From the NCBI GenBank assembly GCA_018400625.1, contig JAGYMJ010000655.1:1-18600 (forward strand): DNA of 18,600 nucleotides. The letters run 5' to 3'. This document shows, piece by piece, positions 6,611 through 14,682 of the stretch. This stretch comes from Planctomycetota bacterium (GTDB lineage Bacteria > Planctomycetota > Brocadiia > SM23-32). Every line of letters begins with the position of its first letter. The first letter of the stretch is position 1. The position numbers and the translations under genes were made by a program. The notes under the pieces were generated by a model. It worked only from the letters and a program-made list of their open reading frames with translations. It had not been told where the DNA came from and searched no databases.

Positions 6611-8839
6611 ATGAAGATTAAACGCCTATTTCTGATGCTCTTGCCTTTATTGCCCGTGGCAGCTCTTGCGCAGTATGGTGACGTAACCTCAAAGATTGAG
6701 CTGGTGGGCAATCCTTACAAAGACATCTATCCCGATTTTATCACGGAAATGATCTACGCCCGGAATATCTGGGATATGCAGGTTTTTAACGGCCGTATAT
6801 ACCTGGGAGCCGGCAACAGTGCCAATTCGGGCCCGGCCGTCAATGCAGGGCCCCTGCCGATTATTTCTTACGACCCTCAATCCGGCATTTTTCGCGAGGA
6901 GTTTGTCGTTGATGATGAACAGATAGACCTTTTCCATATACTGGACGGGCGGCTTTATACGCCCGGCCATGATCCGACTCAAAGTTGGAATTGGGGAAAC
7001 TTTTACCGCCTTGAAGAGCAGGGATGGAAAAAATATCGAAATGTTCCCGGCGGCATACACAATTATTCCATGGCACTGCATGATAACAAAATGTTTGCCG
7101 CGCTGGGTATAAGAGAAGGAGCCGCAGTATCCGTTTCAAACGACGACGGGAAAAGCTGGGTCAACCATGAACTGCCGGGGATGCGTATTTATTCTTTATT
7201 TGAAAATCAGAACCGACTGTTCGCGGCCGGTTTTTTTGTGGACTGGGATGAAGAATTGCTGGAGAGAATTCCGGAGGAAAACCGTAGTGAATGGCTGGAA
7301 CGCTACACGACAGGTGTTTCCGAGTGGAGGTCTGAGAAGTTTGTTCCCCGCCCCGACCTCAACAGCGAAAGGATGTTCCCGGAGATTATGGGAAAAGAGC
7401 GGCAAAGCAGCGGCCATTTTTTTGGGAAAATTGTCAAACCGCTCAATTTTAACGGCGCCGCCGTCTATATAGGCGCGCGTTTGTACAACGATCACCAGTT
7501 CATGCCTCTTGGGCTTTTCCAGGCGATTTCACTCGTTCCCGACGATACGGATATCCGCCGTCTGCTCCCGTGTGAAGAAGGAGGGAAGCCCTGGGATATT
7601 TTTGAACGCGACGGCTATCTTTATGTTTTAACCGCTCGCCGGCCTAACCACTGTGAATTCAGGGTGGAGGTCTTCCGGACGGCCGACCTCAAAAGCTGGG
7701 AGCCGGTATTGCACTTTAATTCGGCGGCATTCGCCCGTTCATTTGAACTCTTTGAGGGCGCTTTTTATTTTGGAATGGGCTCCGAAATTGAAAATCCCCA
7801 TGCCTACCGCACGTGTGAACTGCATGAGGATACCGGCAACATCCTGCGTTTCGACCCTAACCGTTCCAATACATCTTTGGTGATGGGGGATTTTGGACAT
7901 GCTGTTGAGTTGGGCCAACATCTGCTTTCTCTGCTGGAACATCCTGATTCGGGGATGAGACAGGCCGCAAGCAATATACTCAAAGGCTTTCTGGACTGTT
8001 ACACCCCCGAACAACCGGAAAATCGGCATGAATTCTTAGCTTTCCTGGAAGGTGTTTTTCAGGACAGACAAGGATCCACATCCTGGGAAAGGCAGCTCGC
8101 TCTCCGCATACTTTTGATGCATTCGCAGTATATGGGAGAAGAGAAAACCGATACCTTGCTGCGCCTCGGCATTGAAGACCCATCGACGAAGGTTCGATCC
8201 CTGGCCACCCTCATTATGGCAACAGGCTTCGAGACGGCCCCCGGGCGTGCCATGATCCAAAGGGTGGATGGACTAAGCGATCGGGAGCTGCAGTACAGCG
8301 CCTTCTCTGATCTTGTGAACCGACCGTCGCGGGCTTTCCCCGAAAAACTCACGGCCGAGGATTTTGAACTGGTAGAGTCTCAGGAGCTGCCGCTCGAAGG
8401 TTGGCGGTTCCGGAAAGACCCCGATGCAGCCTTTGGTTATGTTAAGGAATGGTTCGATCCCGGATTCGATGACGATGATTGGGCCGAAGTGGAAATCGGC
8501 GATTTCTGGGCGACCTTTCTTGACGAAATGTATATAGGAGTGGGCTGGTATCGACTCACATTTGACATGCCGGAAGTCCAAGATTTTGACGCCATCGGGC
8601 TGCATTTCGGCGGGGTCGATGAAAACGCCTGGGTGTGGGTCAACGGTGAATATGCCGGACAACACAATGTCGGCATGCATGGCTGGGACCAGCCGTTTCA
8701 ATTGGATGTCACCCGGGTGGTGAAGCCCGGGCGGCCCAATCAGATCACGGTCCGTGCCAAGAACACCAGGGCTAACGGCGGCATATGGCGGCCGGTAGAG
8801 ATGCGTGCATTCAGAAAGTCCTCTCAACCGGGAAACTGA
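6611..8839 (+). CDS. Exported multidomain protein: beta-propeller, helical repeats, GH2-like sugar-binding jelly-roll
   Basis: A 742-residue protein with a clear signal peptide: basic KIKR, hydrophobic LFLMLLPLLPVAALA, probable cleavage after Ala20. Residues about 40-425 show propeller-like repeats (NGRIYLGAG, DGRLYTPGH, DNKMFAALG, DGYLYVLTA) with an Asp-box S-N-D-D-G-K-S-W at 176-183. Residues about 430-560 look alpha-helical and HEAT-like (LLSLLEHPDSGMRQAASNIL, DPSTKVRSLATLIMATGF). The last 160 residues resemble the sugar-binding domain of GH2 enzymes: WFDPGFDDDDW, GVGWYRLTFDMP, GGVDENAWVWVNGEYAGQHN and GIWRPVEMRAF. I see no GH2 catalytic barrel, so this may be a glycan-binding or unknown-activity protein acting in the periplasm or outside. 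The ribosome-binding site AGGGGA (6601-6606) fits ATG 6611. It shares its gene cluster with the preceding propeller gene. Confidence 0.78.
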   Translation: MKIKRLFLMLLPLLPVAALAQYGDVTSKIELVGNPYKDIYPDFITEMIYARNIWDMQVFNGRIYLGAGNSANSGPAVNAGPLPIISYDPQSGIFREEFVVDDEQIDLFHILDGRLYTPGHDPTQSWNWGNFYRLEEQGWKKYRNVPGGIHNYSMALHDNKMFAALGIREGAAVSVSNDDGKSWVNHELPGMRIYSLFENQNRLFAAGFFVDWDEELLERIPEENRSEWLERYTTGVSEWRSEKFVPRPDLNSERMFPEIMGKERQSSGHFFGKIVKPLNFNGAAVYIGARLYNDHQFMPLGLFQAISLVPDDTDIRRLLPCEEGGKPWDIFERDGYLYVLTARRPNHCEFRVEVFRTADLKSWEPVLHFNSAAFARSFELFEGAFYFGMGSEIENPHAYRTCELHEDTGNILRFDPNRSNTSLVMGDFGHAVELGQHLLSLLEHPDSGMRQAASNILKGFLDCYTPEQPENRHEFLAFLEGVFQDRQGSTSWERQLALRILLMHSQYMGEEKTDTLLRLGIEDPSTKVRSLATLIMATGFETAPGRAMIQRVDGLSDRELQYSAFSDLVNRPSRAFPEKLTAEDFELVESQELPLEGWRFRKDPDAAFGYVKEWFDPGFDDDDWAEVEIGDFWATFLDEMYIGVGWYRLTFDMPEVQDFDAIGLHFGGVDENAWVWVNGEYAGQHNVGMHGWDQPFQLDVTRVVKPGRPNQITVRAKNTRANGGIWRPVEMRAFRKSSQPGN

Positions 8840-8877
8840 TCACCTCGAAACACCGTAGTTTTCTATGTGATTTGCCA

Positions 8878-10200
8878 ATGAAACATGAAAACAGGGAAGA
8901 ACATACAAGCGCGGCGATGTCTTTGGGAGACCATCTTGACGAGCTGCGTTCGCGCCTGATCCGCTCTATAATCTTTACAGCGGCTGCATTCATCCTCGCC
9001 TGGCTTTTTCGTGAAACGATTATAGCCTTGCTTTTCCGCCCGCATATCCAAACAGCCAACGTCGCAAGGGTCAGTTCCACACTGAAATTCAGGGACTACA
9101 TGGAACCGGTGGCGGTCCAGTTGAAGGCCTCTTTAGCGGTAGCTTTAACAGCGTCGGCTCCTTATCTGCTGTATCAAATATGGGCTTTTGTCGCGCCCGG
9201 CCTTTTTCGTAATGAGCGCTCTTTTTTCGTCAGATTGCTCTTGGCATCCATAATATGTTTTGCTTTAGGGGCGGCATTCGGTTTCTTCCTCTTTATTCCG
9301 TTGGCTTTACGTTTTTTGCTGTCCCTTGCTCCCGTTTCCACCGAGCCGGTACTGATGATGGGTTCTTACCTGTCATTGTTTTTGATGATGACTATAGCCC
9401 TGGGCGTGGTGTTCCAGACCCCTCTGGTCATTTATTATCTGGTTAAATGGGACATTGTGAGCGCTGAGACTGTCCGTTCCAATCGTAAAAATGCCGTATT
9501 GGGCGCCTTTGTGTTAGCGGCCTTCTTTACGCCCCCCGACCCTGCTACTCAAGTGATGATGGCGATGCCGATGATTGTGCTTTATGAAGTCGGCATGTTG
9601 ATAGCCGCTCCCACCCGCAAAGCCTTTATCGGCTTTCTAAAACTTCTGGTAGGCATAGGGATAGCCGTTGGGGTCGTTGTTGTTTGGCACCAATACGCTC
9701 ACACAGCGAAGTTGGAGAACATCGTGGGAAAGGTTGCGGTCAACGGCCGCATGGTTCAAGAGATGGAAGTGGGTGGTATGCGCCGTGGGGATGTGCTGGA
9801 AACGGAACCTGAAAGCAGCGCCCGGATAAAATTCGGCCTCTTCAGAAACACAGCAACAATCATACTTGGCGAGAAAACCGGGATTTTGTTTGAAGATCAT
9901 GCAGCGGTACGACTCAATAAGGGTGCTGTTCTTGTCGCAATACGGCAGGCCGACAAATTTCTGAGGTTAGGGGTTGGGAACAGTTATGTCATAGCGAAAA
10001 AGGGGCTTGCGGAAATAAGAATGAAGAATGAAGATACTTTCAAGGTATCGGTGGCGGAAGGTAATGTCAATGTGGCCCACATGGGCCGTGAAATAAATTT
10101 ACCGGCCGGAAGCGAACGCATCTTCCAGTTGGACGACCTGGATGTTCTGGATGAGAGGCGTCTCAAAGAAAACTGGGGAGATATCTACGATAAGTGGTGA
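8878..10200 (+). CDS. tatC: Twin-arginine translocase subunit TatC with an extra membrane segment and a C-terminal FecR-like domain
   Basis: TatC recognises twin-arginine signal peptides in the inner membrane. With the start at ATG 8878 the protein has 440 residues against about 250 for ordinary TatC. Family marks: HLDELRSRL (19-27), YQIWAFVAPGLFRNERS with F104 and E113 matching E. coli F94 and E103, and FFTPPDPATQ with D221 matching D211. Six TatC helices end near residue 245. A seventh hydrophobic segment, FIGFLKLLVGIGIAVGVVVV, lies at about 250-269. Residues 281-418 then read as a FecR-like beta domain (VGKVAVNG, VGGMRRGDVLETE, FKVSVAEGNVNV, LPAGSERIF). As TatC normally ends in the cytoplasm, helix seven would put this domain in the periplasm. 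The start is uncertain: no good ribosome-binding site precedes 8878, ATG 8917 is possible, and an upstream start at 8785 would overlap the previous gene. No tatA or tatB is in the window. Confidence 0.92.
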   Translation: MKHENREEHTSAAMSLGDHLDELRSRLIRSIIFTAAAFILAWLFRETIIALLFRPHIQTANVARVSSTLKFRDYMEPVAVQLKASLAVALTASAPYLLYQIWAFVAPGLFRNERSFFVRLLLASIICFALGAAFGFFLFIPLALRFLLSLAPVSTEPVLMMGSYLSLFLMMTIALGVVFQTPLVIYYLVKWDIVSAETVRSNRKNAVLGAFVLAAFFTPPDPATQVMMAMPMIVLYEVGMLIAAPTRKAFIGFLKLLVGIGIAVGVVVVWHQYAHTAKLENIVGKVAVNGRMVQEMEVGGMRRGDVLETEPESSARIKFGLFRNTATIILGEKTGILFEDHAAVRLNKGAVLVAIRQADKFLRLGVGNSYVIAKKGLAEIRMKNEDTFKVSVAEGNVNVAHMGREINLPAGSERIFQLDDLDVLDERRLKENWGDIYDKW

Positions 10201-10209
10201 TATTGGGGA

Positions 10210-10236
10210 TTTGCTGTTTTGTTGACAAACAGCAAA
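10210..10236. promoter_or_regulatory. Perfect 10-bp palindrome overlapping the -35 box (candidate operator)
   Basis: TTTGCTGTTT (10210-10219) and AAACAGCAAA (10227-10236) are exact inverted repeats separated by 7 nt. The -35 hexamer TTGACA at 10222-10227 lies in the spacer and touches the right arm, so a dimeric protein bound here would occlude RNA polymerase. As RNA it would form a hairpin, but it is followed by an A-run instead of a U-run on the + strand and has no U-run on the minus strand, so a terminator is unlikely. Which regulator binds is not known. Confidence 0.5.
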
Positions 10237-10249
10237 AAAACGCTATAAT
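10222..10249 (+). promoter_or_regulatory. Near-consensus sigma-70 promoter for the glutamate dehydrogenase genes
   Basis: TTGACA (10222-10227) and TATAAT (10244-10249) are both full consensus hexamers, with a 16-nt spacer rich in A. Transcription would begin near 10256 and run through about 260 nt of leader into the first dehydrogenase gene. It is the best promoter in the window. A weaker pair, TTGTTG (10466-10471) and TATAAA (10488-10493), also 16 nt apart, lies closer to the gene and might serve as a second start. Confidence 0.75.
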
Positions 10250-10255
10250 TTAAGT

Positions 10256-10517
10256 AAGCATTGTTGTTTAAACGCTGTCCCTGCTCACGGCTGATTTTGA
10301 AATCATGCTCAAAGTTTGGCGTTTTGATCGGCTTAAAGGAAAAATAGAGTATAAATTACTTTCCCAAAGGGAATCAGGACAGTCGAAATTCAGCATAAGA
10401 ACTTAACCACCGATAGATCAAATCAAAAAGGATAGCTCGAAAATATTCTACAAAAAATCGGGAATTTGTTGTTTGGGTCTGATCTTATATAAAAATTGTT
10501 TTCGGAGAAAATAAAAC
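10256..10517 (+). other. Long, probably structured leader of the GDH operon (small RNA not excluded)
   Basis: About 260 nt separate the expected transcription start from the first gene. CTGTCC (10275-10280) can pair with GGACAG (10377-10382) and enclose roughly 100 nt. Inside are TGATTT/AAATCA (10292-10297 with 10300-10305) and TTCCC-AAA-GGGAA (10361-10373). I do not recognise a riboswitch or named RNA class, and no intrinsic terminator separates the leader from the gene. A 33-codon frame runs from ATG 10305 to TAA 10406 but has no ribosome-binding site. The leader ends with the gene's ribosome-binding site, GGAG near 10504. Confidence 0.35.
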
Positions 10518-11777
10518 ATGCCGGAAAAAACAGTATCAAATCCCTATCATATTGCGCAAAACCGTATCAGAACCGCGGTCGATAAATTAGGAATGCCGGA
10601 TGATGTCTATGAACGCCTTAAATCGCCCGATCGAATCCTGGAGGCGGCTATTTGTATTCGGATGGATTCAGGGCATCTGAAAACATTTTACGGCTATCGT
10701 TCACAGCATAATAACGCCCTGGGAACATACAAAGGCGGCATTCGTTTTTCTCCGGATGTCAATGCCGACGAGGTTAAGGCGCTGTCGATATGGATGACCT
10801 TCAAGTGTGCGGTCGTTGGAATCCCTCTGGGCGGTGCAAAGGGAGGGATTGCCTGTGATCCCAGGAATATGAGTTCCCGTGAACTGGAAAGCCTCAGCCG
10901 TGGGTATATACGGCAAGTCGGCTGTGTGCTCGGTGAAAAAATGGATGTGCCCGCCCCCGATGTTTATACAAATCCGCAGGTCATGGCCTGGATGATGGAC
11001 GAGTTCCAGTCCATGTACGGCGGGCGTTACGAACCAAGAGTAATAACCGGTAAACCGCTCCAGCTTGGTGGAAGTCCCGGCCGTCTTGACGCTACGGCAA
11101 GAGGCGGCTGCTATGCTGCAAGAGAAGCTGCAAAAACTCTTGGTACGGAAACAAAAGGGGCTTCGGTTGCCGTGCACGGCTTTGGAAATGCCGGACAATA
11201 TGCCGCGATATTGAGTGAAGAATTGCTTGGGTCTAAAATAGTCGCTGTCAGCGACAGCCGCGGTGGAATTTACAATGAAAAGGGTATGGACGCCCAATCC
11301 CTGATTGATCACAAGAAAAACACCGGGGCGGTATCCGGGTACGAAAATTCTCAACCCCTAAGCAATAAAGCATTGCTCGAACTGCCGGTTGACATTTTAT
11401 ATCCCGCCGCTTTAGAAAATGTTATAACCGCACAAAATGCCCCGGATATCCAGGCCAGGATCATATGCGAGCTCGCCAACGGTCCCATTACACCGGAGGC
11501 CGACGATATATTGGAAAATAAAGGCCTGATAGTGCTCCCGGATCTGCTGGCCAATGCCGGCGGTGTCATTGTGTCTTATTTTGAATGGCAGCAAAATGAA
11601 TGGGACGGAGAGGAGACCGCACGGCGGTTGGAACGGAAGATGATCCAGGCCTTTAAACAGCTCAATGAATATCAAAAAATAAAAGAAAATGTCACTATGC
11701 GCCAGGCGGCATACATGTACGCGCTCGAACGTATCGTTGAGACCATGCGGCTGCGAGGCTGGGGGGAATTTGTATAA
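10518..11777 (+). CDS. gdhA: Glutamate dehydrogenase (Glu/Leu/Phe/Val dehydrogenase family), canonical paralogue
   Basis: Catalyses reversible oxidative deamination of glutamate to 2-oxoglutarate and ammonia in the cytoplasm. The 419-residue length matches hexameric GDH. Substrate-binding YKGGIRF is at 71-77 (Lys72), the family signature GIPLGGAKGGI at 101-111 carries catalytic Lys108, and VPAPDVY contains catalytic Asp148. The C-terminal nucleotide-binding domain has HGFGNAG (220-226) as the G-x-G-x-x-G loop. Cofactor preference cannot be settled by eye. The start ATG 10518 has GGAG about 9-10 nt upstream. It is the first gene after a near-consensus promoter and is followed 74 bp later by a divergent paralogue, so the two are probably co-transcribed. 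The symbol is used in the generic sense for the family. Confidence 0.92.
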   Translation: MPEKTVSNPYHIAQNRIRTAVDKLGMPDDVYERLKSPDRILEAAICIRMDSGHLKTFYGYRSQHNNALGTYKGGIRFSPDVNADEVKALSIWMTFKCAVVGIPLGGAKGGIACDPRNMSSRELESLSRGYIRQVGCVLGEKMDVPAPDVYTNPQVMAWMMDEFQSMYGGRYEPRVITGKPLQLGGSPGRLDATARGGCYAAREAAKTLGTETKGASVAVHGFGNAGQYAAILSEELLGSKIVAVSDSRGGIYNEKGMDAQSLIDHKKNTGAVSGYENSQPLSNKALLELPVDILYPAALENVITAQNAPDIQARIICELANGPITPEADDILENKGLIVLPDLLANAGGVIVSYFEWQQNEWDGEETARRLERKMIQAFKQLNEYQKIKENVTMRQAAYMYALERIVETMRLRGWGEFV

Positions 11778-11851
11778 ATTCTCATTAGCAAACGCTTAAT
11801 CCCTCACCTTTCTAAATTTAACAATCAAAAACTGCAAAAGGAGGTGTCTGT

Positions 11852-13153
11852 ATGGATACTTTATCTGAAACGGAAGTGCTGATTAACAACAAAGAACCGC
11901 TGACACGGTCGAAATTTTTCATGCTCAAGGTCGGCGAAAACATGGGCCTCGATAAGCCGACTATCCGCGATATCATCAACCCGCAGCAGATCGTCATCCT
12001 GAGACTGCCCGTTAAGCTTTGGGGAAAGGTGTTTGTGGTCTGGGGGTGCATTTCCCTGCATAATAATGCCCGCGGACCCTACAAAGGCGGCATAAGAATC
12101 GCCCCCGATGTTAACCTGTGGGAGACGGTTGAACTATCGCGGTTGATGACACTCAAGACCTCAATATCCGATATCGAGTTCGGGGGCGGAAAGACCGGAA
12201 TAAGGGTCGATATCGATGATGCTTATAAGTTATTCGGAAAGAAGGATCAGGGCAATGATCACGAATTCAATAAAGCGCTTTCGCTTGAAATCTGTGAAGA
12301 ATTCGCTTCCGAAGCCAAAAGATACATTAATGACCTGACATATATACCGGCGCCGGATATGGGGACGGGCCCCGAAGAGATGGCGTATATCTACAACCAG
12401 ACGCTCAATCCCGCGTCCGTCACCGGAAAACCGGAAGGGATCCACGGCTGGCTGCCGGGCCGAAAAGAGAGCACCGGCTATGGGTGCTACAGAGCAACTT
12501 TACGTTTACTTGAAGACATCCTGCGTATTCCCCCCCAAAAAAGCACGCTGGCATTGCAGGGGTTCGGTAATGTCGGTTCTTACCTGGCGCTGTTCCTGGC
12601 TGAAAAAGGCATCACAATTCAGGCTGTAACGGATTTATATGGAGGTGTATATGATCCCGATGGGCTCGATATAAGTGCACTTTATGATTATGTAAGTGAA
12701 AACGGGACTGTTAAAGGCTTTGTCGAAAAGTCCATTACCAATGAAGAGCTCTTCGCCCTTGATGTGGATGTGCTTGTCCCCGCCGCTACAGGAAATGTGA
12801 TCAACAAGGAAAACGCCGGTAAGGTGCGCGCAAAGGGGATAGTGGAAGCGGCCAACGTTCCAATAACCTACGAGGCGATGAACCTTTTGAGCGCTAAAGA
12901 TGTTAAAGTCATACCGGATATAGTCGCTAATTCCGGCGGTGTAATCGCTTCTATGGAGGAATATTCACGTTCATTGAGCGCAATCAAGATAGAAAAGGAG
13001 AGCGTTTTCAGGATCATTGACGAAAAAATAAACAACAGTCTGAATGCGGTGTTTTCCAAGAGTGCCGATGAAAATATAGGTTTCTCCGAGGCGGCGGTCC
13101 AATTAGCCATGGAGCGGGTTTATGACGCGATGAAGAAACGGTGGCACATATAA
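11852..13153 (+). CDS. Divergent glutamate-dehydrogenase-family paralogue with a GGGKTG signature
   Basis: A 433-residue member of the Glu/Leu/Phe/Val dehydrogenase family. It keeps the substrate motif YKGGIR (77-82, Lys78), a catalytic-lysine region EFGGGKTGI (Lys114), the catalytic Asp169 in YIPAPDM, and a Rossmann loop GFGNVG at 237-242. The signature differs from the usual G-G-A/G-K-G-G: Thr115 replaces the glycine after the lysine, and the segment after it (DDAYKLFGKKDQGNDHEF) is longer. So it is likely still catalytic but could have changed substrate (a branched-chain or aromatic amino acid) or serve as a regulatory partner of the neighbouring enzyme, as in the tandem GdhA/GdhB of Thermus thermophilus. 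The ribosome-binding site AGGAGGTG, upstream of ATG 11852, is the strongest in the window, pointing to high expression. purA follows after 75 bp. Confidence 0.88.
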   Translation: MDTLSETEVLINNKEPLTRSKFFMLKVGENMGLDKPTIRDIINPQQIVILRLPVKLWGKVFVVWGCISLHNNARGPYKGGIRIAPDVNLWETVELSRLMTLKTSISDIEFGGGKTGIRVDIDDAYKLFGKKDQGNDHEFNKALSLEICEEFASEAKRYINDLTYIPAPDMGTGPEEMAYIYNQTLNPASVTGKPEGIHGWLPGRKESTGYGCYRATLRLLEDILRIPPQKSTLALQGFGNVGSYLALFLAEKGITIQAVTDLYGGVYDPDGLDISALYDYVSENGTVKGFVEKSITNEELFALDVDVLVPAATGNVINKENAGKVRAKGIVEAANVPITYEAMNLLSAKDVKVIPDIVANSGGVIASMEEYSRSLSAIKIEKESVFRIIDEKINNSLNAVFSKSADENIGFSEAAVQLAMERVYDAMKKRWHI

Positions 13154-13207
13154 GTAAATATCACCTGAATCTTTTTTGAATGGCAAAAAAACTAATCAAT
13201 CATCTAA

Positions 13208-14524
<1,317 letters not shown>

Positions 14525-14527
<3 letters not shown>

Positions 14528-14596
14528 TGCATAATCATCACCCCACCGGCACAGGGCACGGTGGTGAGAAAACTACGCACTTCACTGAGGATTTAC
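14525..14596 (-). repeat. Dispersed intergenic element, copy E (reverse orientation, touching the purA stop)
   Basis: The core is CCACCG (14543-14548), 10 nt, CGGTGG (14559-14564), with loop GCACAGGGCA against GCACAAGGCA in copy D read the same way. The end box TTCACTGAGGATTTAC (14581-14596) differs from copy D's box by one base. The opposite end, TAGTGCATAATCATC, corresponds loosely to the TTAGCACTTGATC word of copy B and overlaps the purA stop codon. The hairpin could act as a 3' mRNA stabiliser, but there is no U-run to make it an intrinsic terminator. Confidence 0.75.
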
Positions 14597-14682
14597 GGTA
14601 ACTGGGCGATGCATTTCGTAATATCATTGCAAGAGAAGTATCAGAAGGCTAAAAAAATCATACACAAAGGAGAGTGTTATCG

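Noticed and set aside
8785..8877. Longer TatC starting at 8785
   Set aside because: It would overlap the end of the exported propeller gene by 55 bp and add a non-family N-terminus. ATG 8878 or 8917 fits TatC better.
10210..10236. Intrinsic terminator of tatC
   Set aside because: The hairpin is followed by an A-run and not a T-run on the coding strand, and overlaps a consensus -35 box.
10305..10406. 33-residue leader peptide frame starting MLKVWRFDRLKG
   Set aside because: No ribosome-binding site, no run of a regulatory amino acid, and no terminator/antiterminator pair. A frame of this length is expected by chance.
10256..10420. 6S RNA between the promoter and the GDH genes
   Set aside because: The long-range pairing CTGTCC/GGACAG hints at a rod-like RNA, but I cannot find the conserved 6S bubble or a terminator, so I left it as an unnamed leader.
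14674..14682. GTG start of the dehydrogenase at 14674
   Set aside because: It directly abuts the AAAGGAGA ribosome-binding site, leaving no spacing; ATG 14683 has 9 nt.
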